Part shown: positions 44,951 through 53,295 of the stretch, in pieces
Layout: the number at the start of each line of letters is the position of its first letter
Numbering within the stretch: position 1 is the stretch's first letter
Assembly (NCBI GenBank): GCA_947642555.1
Contig: CANRSX010000005.1
Span: 1 to 64,000 of the forward strand
DNA from: an uncultured Roseburia sp.
Lineage (GTDB): Bacteria > Bacillota > Clostridia > Lachnospirales > Lachnospiraceae
DNA: 64,000 bases
Direction of reading: 5' to 3'
Made by a program: the position numbers and the translations under genes
The notes under the pieces: generated by a model
The model's database searches: none
The model's input: the letters and a program-made list of their open reading frames with translations, nothing else
What the model was told of the DNA's origin: nothing

Positions 44951-46438
44951 TTACCCGAAAAACGAAAATCCCTTCATCTCAAGCGTCCCCTCGCCCGAAA
45001 ACGCAAAGTAAAGCGCGCGCACGCCGTCCGGGATCGCTGCGGAGAGCAGCTTTTCGCACCAGTTCTCCCCGTTTACCGCCAGCTCGCAGCGCACTGCGCT
45101 TTCACGGCCCGCCTCGTCCGTCGACACGGTCACGGTTCCGCGGAAATTCCCGCGCACCTCGATCGCGATACTCTTTTGCGCGTCAAATGTAAAATACTTA
45201 TACCCGATCTTCGTCCCGTCTTCGATGGCCGTGATATAAGACACGTTCTGGCGCTGTGTGATGCGCGTCTGCGTCTTCATCACCGGATCGCTGTACTCGA
45301 TGGTCTTCCTGGTGGTCGGGCAGGTAAGGTGGCAGGCGATCGCCGCCGGATAGCTCCCGGACGCAGCGAGCGGGCCGCCGTTTAAGCCGCAGCTGGTGAT
45401 CTCCACCTGGGCGATGCTCCCGTCCTCTGCGATCTGAATCTTCTCCGCGCAGCCCTGCCTGGAAAACTCCGTGCCCTGGGTCTGCCTGTGGTAAAAGATA
45501 TAGTATTCGCCGTTTACCTCCACGATGCCGCCGTGGTTATTGCCGAGCACGGACACCGGATCCTCCCTGCCGTTTAAGCCGATATCCCCGTTGGAGACGA
45601 TCGTGCCGCCGTACACGAAATCCCGGTCCGGTTTATCGCTGGTGGCATAGCACAGCTCATGGCTCTTGTGGCTGGAATAGACAAAATAGTAGGTGCTGCC
45701 GATTTTGCGGATGGAGGAGGCCTCAAAAAATCCGTGCCCCTCAAACCCGGTCCCTGCGGTGTGATGGCCGCCCGGAATGCTGACGCGGGGCTCCTCTTTT
45801 AAAGTGATCATGTCAGGCTCTAATTCCGCCACCATGCCGTTCTCGCCAAACTGAATCTTCGATATGGTCTCCATCTTCGCCCGCATCTCCTCCGGCATGG
45901 CCGCCAGCTCCTCCTGGCTCAGGTCCGGCATGCTCATCTCCTTGTCCGCCGCCGGTGCAAAACCGTAGTACAGGTACACCCTGCCGTCATCATCCGTTAA
46001 AACCGCCGGGTCAAAGGGCATGTACTCGCGCAGCACCGCACCCTCCCGGATGTGCGCCGGGTATTTTACATGGCCGTAAAATTCAAACGGGCCTGCCGGC
46101 GAATCGCTGACCGCCACGCCGATCTCCGGGTAAAATGAGAAGCAGTAATACAGATAATACCTTCCGTCCGGTCCCTTCGTGACGTCCGGCGCCCAGAGCT
46201 GCATCTCGTCCTTTGCGTTGGAGGGATCCTGCGTCCTCCGGTAAATCACGCCCTCATACCGCCAGTCGCGCAGATTGTCCACCGGCGCGGACCAGGTCAC
46301 ATAATGATCCTCGCAGTATGCCTTTCCCCCCGACACATCGTGGGAGCCGTAGATGTACACGCGGCCGTCAAATACGTGGGGCTCCCCGTCCGGCACATAC
46401 TCGTACAGCGGCAGATACGGATTATAAATCTGTTCCAT
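44951..46438 (-). CDS. GH43 glycosidase (beta-xylosidase / arabinofuranosidase type)
   Basis: 495 residues from the ATG at 46436-46438 with AGGAGGA upstream; earlier in-frame codons are not supported. Five-bladed propeller motifs with the expected acidic triad: YVPDGEPHVFDGRVYIYGSHD (first Asp, near residue 14), MQLWAPDVTKGPDGRYYLYY (second Asp) and GHGFFEASSIRKIGSTYYFVYS (general acid Glu). A beta-sandwich-like C-terminal domain of about 150 residues follows (FTFDAQKSIAIEVRGNFRGTV). No signal peptide, so it acts on imported oligosaccharides. Specificity cannot be told from sequence. Confidence 0.88.
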   Translation of the reverse strand: MEQIYNPYLPLYEYVPDGEPHVFDGRVYIYGSHDVSGGKAYCEDHYVTWSAPVDNLRDWRYEGVIYRRTQDPSNAKDEMQLWAPDVTKGPDGRYYLYYCFSFYPEIGVAVSDSPAGPFEFYGHVKYPAHIREGAVLREYMPFDPAVLTDDDGRVYLYYGFAPAADKEMSMPDLSQEELAAMPEEMRAKMETISKIQFGENGMVAELEPDMITLKEEPRVSIPGGHHTAGTGFEGHGFFEASSIRKIGSTYYFVYSSHKSHELCYATSDKPDRDFVYGGTIVSNGDIGLNGREDPVSVLGNNHGGIVEVNGEYYIFYHRQTQGTEFSRQGCAEKIQIAEDGSIAQVEITSCGLNGGPLAASGSYPAAIACHLTCPTTRKTIEYSDPVMKTQTRITQRQNVSYITAIEDGTKIGYKYFTFDAQKSIAIEVRGNFRGTVTVSTDEAGRESAVRCELAVNGENWCEKLLSAAIPDGVRALYFAFSGEGTLEMKGFSFFG

Positions 46439-46533
46439 GTTTTCTTCCTCCTGATTTGTATACTTTTTCTGTTCAGCCCGCGCCAGTCGCAAAACCGGCC
46501 GGACATACATGAACTGCTCTTTATAGTATAGCA

Positions 46534-46573
46534 AAAACAGAGCGTGCAGGCTGACACTCACACGCCCTGTTTT
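46534..46573 (-). terminator. Intrinsic terminator ending the rhamnose microcompartment operon
   Basis: AAAACAG(A/G)GCGTG and its complement (46534-46546 with 46561-46573) form a 13-bp stem with one G-U pair on the minus strand, followed by UUUUUGC. It lies 45 bp after the deoR-family stop and before the GH43 gene. The plus strand also has a T-run, so it could work in both directions. Confidence 0.8.
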
Positions 46574-46618
46574 ATCATTTTTCCGACCTTTTCGCCCCTT
46601 AGAAGACCGCTCTCCCCC

Positions 46619-47392
46619 TCACTTCTCCTGCCGCCCGTACAGACAGGGGATTTTATGTTCCGCAAAGTAAGAAAGCCATTCCGCAGACGGCTTTACATCC
46701 GTCACGACCATATCGATCTCCGGTATCTCACAGATCCTGGAAAACGCAACCTGGTTAAACTTCGTACAGTCGACCGCCAGGATTTTCTGCGCCGCGGAGC
46801 GCATCATCGCCTGCTTGACCTGGGAAAACATCTCGTTGGCGTCCGTGATCCCTTTTTTCAGATCGATTCCCTTGCAGGAGAGGATCAGCTTATCCGCATT
46901 AAACGAAGAAATGCTCTCGATCGCCCGCGGGCCGACCAGCGCGAGATAATTTTCCCGCAGCGTCCCGCCCGAGGAGATGATATCCCATCCGCTTACATCC
47001 GTCAGTTCCACCAGCACCTCGATCGAGTTTGTGATCACGGTCAGGCGCTTTTTGTGCCGCAGCGCTTTCATGATCGAGACCGCCGTTGTGCTCGGATCCA
47101 CAATAATATGATCCCCGTCGCCGATCAGCTCTGCGATCAGCTCCGCGATCTTCTGCTTTCCCTCCATATTTTTCTTTTTGCGGACATGAAAGGGCATATC
47201 AAGGTTATTATTTTCATTTAAAACCGCGCCGCCGTACCCCTTTACGGCGAGCCCCTCCTTGTCCAGCTTATCCAGATCTCTTCGTATCGTCTCCTCCGAT
47301 ACCCCGAACAGTACGCTCAGCTCGCTGACTACAACCTTTTTCTCATCCTGCAGCTTCTCCAGTATCAGGTTTTTGCGTTCAGCCGCCAGCAT
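46619..47392 (-). CDS. DeoR/GlpR-family transcriptional regulator
   Basis: 257 residues. N-terminal HTH with VVVSELSVLFGVSEETIRRDLDKLDKEGL (about 19-47) and the DeoR sugar-phosphate-binding C-terminal domain (IVDPSTTAVSIMKAL, ITNSIEVLVEL, ISSGGTLRENYLALVGPRA, FSQVKQAMMRSAAQKILAVDCTKF). Last gene of the microcompartment operon. It probably represses the operon until a phosphorylated intermediate of rhamnose breakdown accumulates. The tandem repeat upstream of the dehydratase promoter (60430-60449) is a candidate site. Confidence 0.9.
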   Translation of the reverse strand: MLAAERKNLILEKLQDEKKVVVSELSVLFGVSEETIRRDLDKLDKEGLAVKGYGGAVLNENNNLDMPFHVRKKKNMEGKQKIAELIAELIGDGDHIIVDPSTTAVSIMKALRHKKRLTVITNSIEVLVELTDVSGWDIISSGGTLRENYLALVGPRAIESISSFNADKLILSCKGIDLKKGITDANEMFSQVKQAMMRSAAQKILAVDCTKFNQVAFSRICEIPEIDMVVTDVKPSAEWLSYFAEHKIPCLYGRQEK

Positions 47393-47445
47393 CCTGCCAC
47401 CCCCTTCCAGATATCATGGGGCCAGATGCGTCTGACCCGGCCTCA

Positions 47446-47994
47446 TTATATAATCGTCCGGCAGATCTGCGGATCCGGGTGCGCGATCACGGAAGAATCC
47501 AGAAACATCCCCTTCTCCCCCACGGACGCCTTCGCCTTTGCGATCGCCGCCTCACAGGCCGCGACCTCCCCGGTGATCAGCAGATAGGACTTCCCGCACA
47601 TCCCCTTCGCGATGCGCAGCTCGATCAGCCGCACGATCGCCGTCTTTGCCGCGACATCCGCCGCCACGATGATCGACGCCGCATCGTAGGTCTCTAAGAT
47701 CCCCAGCGCATTGACCTCGTCGATCTGGCTGGCCCCGTAGATCGCCGGAAAGATGGACGCGTCGGGATTGCCGAGCACAAAGCTGCCGATCAGCTCTTCC
47801 TCTCTGACCGATTTCGCCCGCTCCACCGCCGCATTCACCGCGCTTAAATCCCCCGCGATCAGCGCGATATATTTGCCTGGGCAGACCGTCTGCGCCTCTA
47901 AGATCTCCACGTCCGCCGTCTTGACCATCTGATCCGCCGCCGTGATGCCGGCCGATACCGTCTTAAATTCTATCATTCCGATTGCTCTGCTCAT
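47446..47994 (-). CDS. pduT: Tandem-BMC shell protein, PduT-like (Fe-S pore type)
   Basis: 182 residues, two BMC domains (about 3-85 and 95-175); the start overlaps the pduS stop. The pore region of the first domain reads EAQTVCPGKYIALIAGD. A Cys in this CPGK loop is what lets PduT trimers bind a [4Fe-4S] cluster at the three-fold axis. It probably passes electrons across the shell with PduS, encoded next to it. Confidence 0.92.
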   Translation of the reverse strand: MSRAIGMIEFKTVSAGITAADQMVKTADVEILEAQTVCPGKYIALIAGDLSAVNAAVERAKSVREEELIGSFVLGNPDASIFPAIYGASQIDEVNALGILETYDAASIIVAADVAAKTAIVRLIELRIAKGMCGKSYLLITGEVAACEAAIAKAKASVGEKGMFLDSSVIAHPDPQICRTII

Positions 47995-49319
47995 CTTGTT
48001 TCCTCAATCATAATGTATGTCTCCGTCACCTCCGTGACGGTTCCAGAAACCGACGCATGGATACTGACCGAAAGGCCCTCCGCCGCCGCTCCGACCACAT
48101 CGCCGCAGGTTACCGCATCGCCCGGCTTCACACAGGCCGCGGCCGGCGCTCCGATGTGCTGTGACAGAAGGAGCTTTACCTCCCGCACGCTTCTGATCTC
48201 GTCCTGGTACGGCGCCTCCCTGTCGTAGGCCGTCAGGCCAAGCCGCGCCATTAAGCGCTCCTCCGGCGCCCTCCGGTACTCCCTGGCGCTGCTCACCGCC
48301 GCAGCCTCCACCACGGGAGGCTTTACCCCGGCTTTCCTGAGGCCCGCCTTGTACTCCGCCATCATGCTCCGCGGGGAAAGCCCCTGGGGGCAGCTGTAGA
48401 GCTCGCACAGGCCGCACGAGCTGCAGAACATGGTGTTGACAAACGGCTCAATCCCGCGGAAATCCCGGTTTGCCGCCGCGCGCATAAACAGATGCGGCTG
48501 GATCGGATGCCCTAAAGCATGCCGCGGGCACAGATCCGTGCAGGTCTGGCACTGGCAGCAGGACGACGCCGCACGCGCCACCGCGTTGGAAAAACGGTTC
48601 GTCTTCCGGTAGACTAAAATATGATCCTCCGGCAGGACGATGACGGCATTTGTCGTCTTTGTCACCGGCTGGTATTCCGTGCCGAAATTTCCCATCATGG
48701 GCCCTCCCAGCAGGTACACCGGATGCTCCGTCGTCACGGCTCCCGCCATGGCCACCACATCGCCGATCCGCGTTCCGACCGGCACCCGCACCGTGACCGG
48801 ATGTTCCACCTCGCCGACCACCGTCACGCATTTGTCCGTGACCGGATGCCCCTCGAATACCGCGCGGTAAACATTAAAGAGTGTCTCCACGTTAAAGACC
48901 GCGACCCCGCACTCAATCGGCAGGCCGCCCGGACGGACCACCTTTCCGGTCGCCTCGTAAATGAGCACGACCTCATCCCCCATGGGATACGCGCCCGGTA
49001 ATGTATGGATACGCACCTGCGGATAGTCCCTTAAGTTTTCCTCCAGGGCCGCAATCGTGCTCTTATATTCTTCTTTGATTCCGATGATCGCCTCTTTTGC
49101 ATGAACGGTGTCTGCAATCAGGGCAAATGCTTTTAAAATTTCCCGCGCGTGCTCCCGCAGCAGCTGCCGGTGCAGCTTTAAGAGCGGCTCGCACTCCGCG
49201 CAGTTCATCAGGATCACATCCGCGCCCTCGGAGAGCTTCCCGTAGGTGGGGAACCCCGCCCCTCCGGCGCCGACGATCCCGTTTTCTCTTAAAATCCGAC
49301 TTAATTCTGTAATCTCCAT
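47991..49319 (-). CDS. pduS: PduS-type flavin/Fe-S electron-transfer protein (RnfC-like)
   Basis: 442 residues. The N-terminal RnfC/NuoF-like domain has the Gly-rich GIVGAGGAGFPTYGKL (about 15-30) and NCAECEPLL. An SLBB-like region follows, then two ferredoxin motifs CCQCQTCTDLCP and CSSCGLCELYSCP (near 255-315). The C-terminal part is biotin-carrier-like (VKPGDAVTCGDVVG). In B12 systems PduS serves cobalamin reduction. Here the dehydratase is a glycyl-radical enzyme, so NADH recycling through PduT is more likely. It starts 3 bp after the pentameric vertex gene. Confidence 0.93.
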   Translation of the reverse strand: MEITELSRILRENGIVGAGGAGFPTYGKLSEGADVILMNCAECEPLLKLHRQLLREHAREILKAFALIADTVHAKEAIIGIKEEYKSTIAALEENLRDYPQVRIHTLPGAYPMGDEVVLIYEATGKVVRPGGLPIECGVAVFNVETLFNVYRAVFEGHPVTDKCVTVVGEVEHPVTVRVPVGTRIGDVVAMAGAVTTEHPVYLLGGPMMGNFGTEYQPVTKTTNAVIVLPEDHILVYRKTNRFSNAVARAASSCCQCQTCTDLCPRHALGHPIQPHLFMRAAANRDFRGIEPFVNTMFCSSCGLCELYSCPQGLSPRSMMAEYKAGLRKAGVKPPVVEAAAVSSAREYRRAPEERLMARLGLTAYDREAPYQDEIRSVREVKLLLSQHIGAPAAACVKPGDAVTCGDVVGAAAEGLSVSIHASVSGTVTEVTETYIMIEETR

Positions 49320-49322
49320 ACC

Positions 49323-49589
49323 CTACACCAGCTTTCCGATATCATCAATGATACCGACAATCGCGGCGTCAATCGGGGCGTCCGGCAGCCCGCAGCCGAT
49401 GCGCGCCGCACTTCCCTGCGCCACCAGCACGTACTCGCCGATCCCAGCCCCGATATTGTCAATGGCGACTAACTGTCTGTGTTCCCCATTCATGACGCCG
49501 ACCGGTTCTATCACCATAAATTTATTGCCGATCAGGTTTTCCTGCTTGCGGGTGGAGACGATACTTCCGGTTACTTTTCCTATGATCAT
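49323..49589 (-). CDS. pduN: EutN/CcmL/PduN-type pentameric vertex protein
   Basis: 88 residues, full length. MIIGKVTGSIVSTRKQENL and IDNIGAGIGEYVLVAQGSAAR are the typical BMC-P sequence; KVTGSIVSTRK forms the pentamer core and the VGIIDDI segment ends the fold. It caps the twelve vertices of the shell. One copy in this locus. Confidence 0.95.
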   Translation of the reverse strand: MIIGKVTGSIVSTRKQENLIGNKFMVIEPVGVMNGEHRQLVAIDNIGAGIGEYVLVAQGSAARIGCGLPDAPIDAAIVGIIDDIGKLV

Positions 49590-49604
49590 GGAACATCCTC
49601 TTCC

Positions 49605-50252
49605 CTATCTCTTCACAATCGCTGCCTTATCCCCGCATCCGATCTCGCTGGCGTTCGCCTCGTCCGTATCGATGTGCATCTCTAAGGTAAAGCTGTCGTC
49701 CACGCGGATCTTGACCTTATCAAACGTCGTACCGCGCTCATTGTCAACCCGCACGCTGACATAATCGCCGTCTCCGACGCCGCAGGCCGCCGCATCCTTC
49801 GGCGACATATGGATATGTCTCGCCGCGATGATACAGCCTTCCTGATGGTACACCGCGCCCTTCGGCCCCACGATTGCAATCGGCGCAGAACCCGCGATAT
49901 CGCCGGATTCGCGGACCGGCACGTTAATGCCGAGCTTTCTGGCATCCGTGACGCTGATCTCCACCTGGGTTGCTTTGCGCACCGGCCCTAAGACCCTGAC
50001 GTTCTCAATCGCGCGCAGCTTTAATCCGACGATCGTACAGCACTCGTTTGACGCAAACTGGCCTCCCATCAGCTCCTTTTTCTTCGTCAGCTGATATCCC
50101 GGCCCGAACAGGGTCTCCACGTCCTCCTGCGTCAGATGGATATGGCGTGCGCTCACGCCCACCGGCACCTGGAAGCCTTCGCCCTTTTTCTGCTCCGCCT
50201 GAATACTCTCGATCACGATTCTGGTCAGCGCTTCTATCTCATTTCTTTCCAA
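49605..50252 (-). CDS. pduL: Phosphate propanoyltransferase PduL with N-terminal targeting helix
   Basis: 215 residues. The start is a TTG at 50250-50252 with AGGTGA upstream, which gives an amphipathic N-terminal helix (NEIEALTRIVIESIQ) of the kind that targets enzymes to the lumen. The PduL fold follows: VGVSARHIHLTQEDVETLFG, GQFASNECCTIVG, AARHIHMSPKDAA and DVRVDNERG-like VRVDNERGTT, with Zn-binding His in the two RHIH motifs. It converts propionyl-CoA and phosphate to propionyl-phosphate and regenerates CoA inside the compartment. Confidence 0.94.
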   Translation of the reverse strand: MERNEIEALTRIVIESIQAEQKKGEGFQVPVGVSARHIHLTQEDVETLFGPGYQLTKKKELMGGQFASNECCTIVGLKLRAIENVRVLGPVRKATQVEISVTDARKLGINVPVRESGDIAGSAPIAIVGPKGAVYHQEGCIIAARHIHMSPKDAAACGVGDGDYVSVRVDNERGTTFDKVKIRVDDSFTLEMHIDTDEANASEIGCGDKAAIVKR

Positions 50253-50359
50253 TTGTCATCACCTGCGTCTTTCTTCCCGGTATCCGCAGCCGGGCTTCTG
50301 CGATGCGGGCGCCGGTCGAAAGGGCGGCGCCCGCATTCCTTAGGCCTTGGAACCGTTTC

Positions 50360-50638
50360 TTACTGAATCTTCGGAAGAATTCCCTCGACATCGGTGTGCG
50401 GTCTCGGAATCACGTGCTGTGCAACCAGCTCGCCGAGTCTCTCCGCATTCGCTGCGCCTGCCTCTACCGCCGATTTTACAGCGCCGACGTCGCCGCGCAC
50501 CATAACGGTCACGAGTCCGGAACCGATCTTCTCTGTTCCTACAAGTGTAACATTTGCTGCCTTGCACATGGTATCCGCCGCCTCGATCGCTGCGGTCAGT
50601 CCTCTTGTCTCCACCATTCCTAATGCTTCCTGTGCCAT
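50360..50638 (-). CDS. Hexameric BMC shell protein (PduA/PduJ type), copy 2
   Basis: 92 residues from the ATG at 50636-50638 (AGGAGG upstream). A single BMC domain: [51 protein letters not shown], and the C-terminal [15 protein letters not shown]. The pore loop KIGSGLV is that of PduA-like metabolite-permeable tiles. Very similar to the gene at 51342-51629, apparently a recent duplication flanking the extended shell protein. Confidence 0.95.
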   Translation of the reverse strand: MAQEALGMVETRGLTAAIEAADTMCKAANVTLVGTEKIGSGLVTVMVRGDVGAVKSAVEAGAANAERLGELVAQHVIPRPHTDVEGILPKIQ

Positions 50639-50711
50639 GATAGTTCCTCCTTGTATCATATCCTTTTTTATATGTTCCTGTTTTCATTTTACGGGATTTG
50701 TCCCGTTTTTT

Positions 50712-51338
50712 CTACTTTTTTCTGCGATTCTTTTTGCCCTGGCTGTCCGGCTGTTTCGCGCCGTCGTCCTCCCCGCTCTCCTGCTGTGCGGTTTCGGGCG
50801 CTTCCGGCTGTGCGGCCGTCTCCTCTGAGGGGGCTTCCGGCTTCTCTTCCACGGATTCCTCTGTCCCGGCAGAGGCCGTCGGAAATGTCTCTCCGGATGC
50901 TTCCGCTTCCGGCTGTGCGGCCGGCTCCTCTGCGGGTGCTTCCGGCTGCGGCTGTGCCTCCGCGGCAGCCTTCGCCTCTGCGACCGCGGCTGCCTCCTGC
51001 TCCTTCTTCCGCTGTGCCTCCGCTACCGCCTCCTGCTCCTTCTTCCGCTGAAGCCGCCTTGCGGAGAGCGCCACCATTTTGCGGATCTCCTCGCTCGGCG
51101 CGGCGATGATGCCGTGCGCTGCCAAAATATGCTTATTTTCCTCACAGATATGCTGCGCCGCTTCCACGGCCGCTTTTACATCGGATACGCCGCCCTCCAC
51201 GATGATCGTGACCAGCCGGCCTCCCAGCTTCCGCTCCCAGGTAACCAGAGTGACGTCCGATGCCTTACACATTGCATCCAGCGAATCAATCGCAGCAACC
51301 ACGCCGGAAACTTCGATCAGTCCATATGAGGTACCCAT
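50712..51338 (-). CDS. BMC shell protein with a 120-residue disordered, charged C-terminal extension
   Basis: 208 residues. Residues 1-88 form a BMC domain (GTSYGLIEVSGVVAAIDSLDAMCKAS, WERKLGGRLVTIIVEGGVSDVKAAVEAA). From about 95 there is a Lys/Glu/Gln helical stretch with a repeated RKKEQEA unit, then about 80 residues of Ala/Pro/Glu/Gln-rich repeats (PEAPAEEPAAQPEAEAS, PEAPSEETAAQPEAPE), ending in the basic KKNRRKK. BMC proteins with extensions (PduK class) are known, but this extension carries no visible metal or enzyme motif. It may hold cargo, link compartments or contact the nucleoid or membrane. Confidence 0.88.
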   Translation of the reverse strand: MGTSYGLIEVSGVVAAIDSLDAMCKASDVTLVTWERKLGGRLVTIIVEGGVSDVKAAVEAAQHICEENKHILAAHGIIAAPSEEIRKMVALSARRLQRKKEQEAVAEAQRKKEQEAAAVAEAKAAAEAQPQPEAPAEEPAAQPEAEASGETFPTASAGTEESVEEKPEAPSEETAAQPEAPETAQQESGEDDGAKQPDSQGKKNRRKK

Positions 51339-51341
51339 ACG

Positions 51342-51629
51342 CTATTCTGCCTTCGGAAATCCCGGAAGGATCTTTTCTACATCTGTATGTGGTCTCGGGA
51401 TCACGTGCTGTGCAACCAGCTCGCCAAGGCGGCTTGCTGCTGCCGCTCCCGACTCCACTGACGCCTTCACGGCGCCAACGTCCCCGCGTACCATAACCGT
51501 CACAAGCCCGGAACCGATCTTCTCCGTTCCGATCAGCGATACCTCCGCCGATTTGGTCATTGCATCCGCCGCCTCAATCGCTGCGGTCAGTCCTCTTGTC
51601 TCCACCATTCCCAGTGCTTCCTGTGCCAT
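51342..51629 (-). CDS. Hexameric BMC shell protein (PduA/PduJ type), copy 1
   Basis: 95 residues. Shares most of its sequence with 50360-50638 ([53 protein letters not shown]) but differs in helix 1 ([12 protein letters not shown]) and at the C-terminus. Major facet tile of the shell. Starts 88 bp after the next upstream BMC gene. Confidence 0.95.
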   Translation of the reverse strand: MAQEALGMVETRGLTAAIEAADAMTKSAEVSLIGTEKIGSGLVTVMVRGDVGAVKASVESGAAAASRLGELVAQHVIPRPHTDVEKILPGFPKAE

Positions 51630-51717
51630 TTTTCTATCCTCTCTTTCCGCCGCCGGCCTTACCGGTCAGGCTGTCTGTGTCATTTTCTGCTGACGAGCTG
51701 GTTGTTCTCCCCGCGGC

Positions 51718-52035
51718 TTAATCGGTGTCAAACGCGCAGATTCCCAGCATTTTTAACGTATCCTGCGTCGGTCTCGGGATCACGTGGCTCACCACGACTC
51801 CCGTTGTGGCCTCCGCTAACTCTCTTCCGGCCTCCACGGCTGCCGTCACATCCTCCACGCTTCCCCGGAACTTGATCGTGACTAAAAGCGGCACCGGAAG
51901 CGAATCCGCATTTGCCGGCTTGTTTTTGTCAAACGGTTCCAGGGTAACGTTCGCCGCCTTGCATCCCGCATCCGCCGCGAGAAACGCGCAGACAAGTCCG
52001 TATACCTCCAGGATTCCTACTGCTCTCTCATCCAT
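51718..52035 (-). CDS. BMC shell protein, variant
   Basis: 105 residues with one BMC domain ([30 protein letters not shown]). It has an enlarged loop where PduA has its pore strand (DKNKPANADSLPVPLLVTIKF), and ends SHVIPRPTQDTLKML. The longer loop and missing KIGSG pore suggest a tile with a different permeability. Ribosome binding site AAAGGGG. Confidence 0.9.
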   Translation of the reverse strand: MDERAVGILEVYGLVCAFLAADAGCKAANVTLEPFDKNKPANADSLPVPLLVTIKFRGSVEDVTAAVEAGRELAEATTGVVVSHVIPRPTQDTLKMLGICAFDTD

Positions 52036-52065
52036 ATAAGGGGCCCCTTTCCATCCTGCCTGTCA

Positions 52066-53268
52066 TTAATCCGGCAGCACTGCGATCTTAAGGCCGGTCA
52101 TGGCAAGATTCTTTCTGTACGCCTCGTTGATCTGGCTGAGCGGATACTTATCCGTGATCAGCTCGCCGATGGGCAGGCCGATCGCATTCGCACTCTTTAA
52201 AAATTCAAACGTGGTCGCGTAATCGCGGAGCGTGTACACCCAGCTTCCGACCGTCGTGATCTCTTTTGAGCAGATGTCAAAGTGCGGATTGATCGTCGCA
52301 TCGCCGCCGTTGATAAAGAATCCGAGCTCGCAGAGGCCGCCGCCGTTGCGGATGAATTTGTAAATGTTCGAGTGTCCTGCCGGCGAGCCGGTGCACTGGA
52401 ACGCGAAATCCGCCAGATGGCCGTCAAACTGCGCCGCAACGCCTTCCGCCATCGCCTCTGCTCCATTGTAATCCTTAAAGTTTACGCTGCCGGACGCGCC
52501 GAGCTTTTTCGCAAACTCTAATCTGCCCTCATTGCCGTCCACCGCGATGATGTTCCCGATGCCCATGGTCTTTAAGATCGCGATGCAGATTAAGCCGATG
52601 GGCCCGCAGCCCTGTACGACCACGCGGCTGTTAAACCGCAGGATCCCGGTGGTCTTCGCCCGCTCCACCGCGTGTACCAGCACGGCGCACGGCTCGATTA
52701 AGATACGGGAATCCAGATCCAGGTCGCTGACGTTAAAGAACGTCGATCCTTTACGGATCAGTATGTAGTCCGCGAACCATCCGTTTAAGTGGATGTCATC
52801 GTCCGGGAGCAGCCCGTAGACGTCCGCGCCGCCGACATTCTGTTTGTTTAAATCGAACATCGTGATGTCGGGGTTATCCTTAAAGATCATACAGGTGACG
52901 ACCTTATCCCCGAGGGACACCGGTTTTCCGGCGCTGTCCTTCGTCACGTTTTTCCCCATCTTTACGATCTCGCCGGTCCCCTCGTGCCCTAAGGCCACCG
53001 GGATTAAGCCGAACGGATCTCTCTTAAATTCGTGGGCGTCGGTTCCGCAGATCCCGCAGCCCTCCACCTTTACCAGGATATCGTCGTCCCCGACCTCCGG
53101 CATGGGGAATTCTTTTATCTCAAAATTTTCTAACGATGTGAGCATCGCGACATGTGCGGTCTTCGGGATCTCTCCTCCTGCGTAGGAAGCCGAAGAACCG
53201 GATGTCCCTGACAGGCTGTTTAGGACCTGTTTTACGATCTCTTCCACCTGGGAAGCATTCATCTCCAT
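52066..53268 (-). CDS. Zinc-dependent alcohol dehydrogenase with N-terminal targeting peptide
   Basis: 400 residues. Residues 4-19 (NASQVEEIVKQVLNSL) form an amphipathic encapsulation helix, joined by a Ser/Gly linker to a medium-chain dehydrogenase: GCGICGTDAHEFKRD (catalytic Zn Cys), GHEGTGEIVKMG, and the nucleotide fold VVQGCGPIGLICIAILK. The four-Cys structural Zn site of horse-liver-type enzymes is not apparent. It replaces the iron-type PduQ: it reduces propionaldehyde to 1-propanol and regenerates NAD+ in the lumen. 27 bp after pduP. Confidence 0.92.
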   Translation of the reverse strand: MEMNASQVEEIVKQVLNSLSGTSGSSASYAGGEIPKTAHVAMLTSLENFEIKEFPMPEVGDDDILVKVEGCGICGTDAHEFKRDPFGLIPVALGHEGTGEIVKMGKNVTKDSAGKPVSLGDKVVTCMIFKDNPDITMFDLNKQNVGGADVYGLLPDDDIHLNGWFADYILIRKGSTFFNVSDLDLDSRILIEPCAVLVHAVERAKTTGILRFNSRVVVQGCGPIGLICIAILKTMGIGNIIAVDGNEGRLEFAKKLGASGSVNFKDYNGAEAMAEGVAAQFDGHLADFAFQCTGSPAGHSNIYKFIRNGGGLCELGFFINGGDATINPHFDICSKEITTVGSWVYTLRDYATTFEFLKSANAIGLPIGELITDKYPLSQINEAYRKNLAMTGLKIAVLPD

Positions 53269-53295
53269 CCTTATTCCCTCCTTTTTTATATTCTG

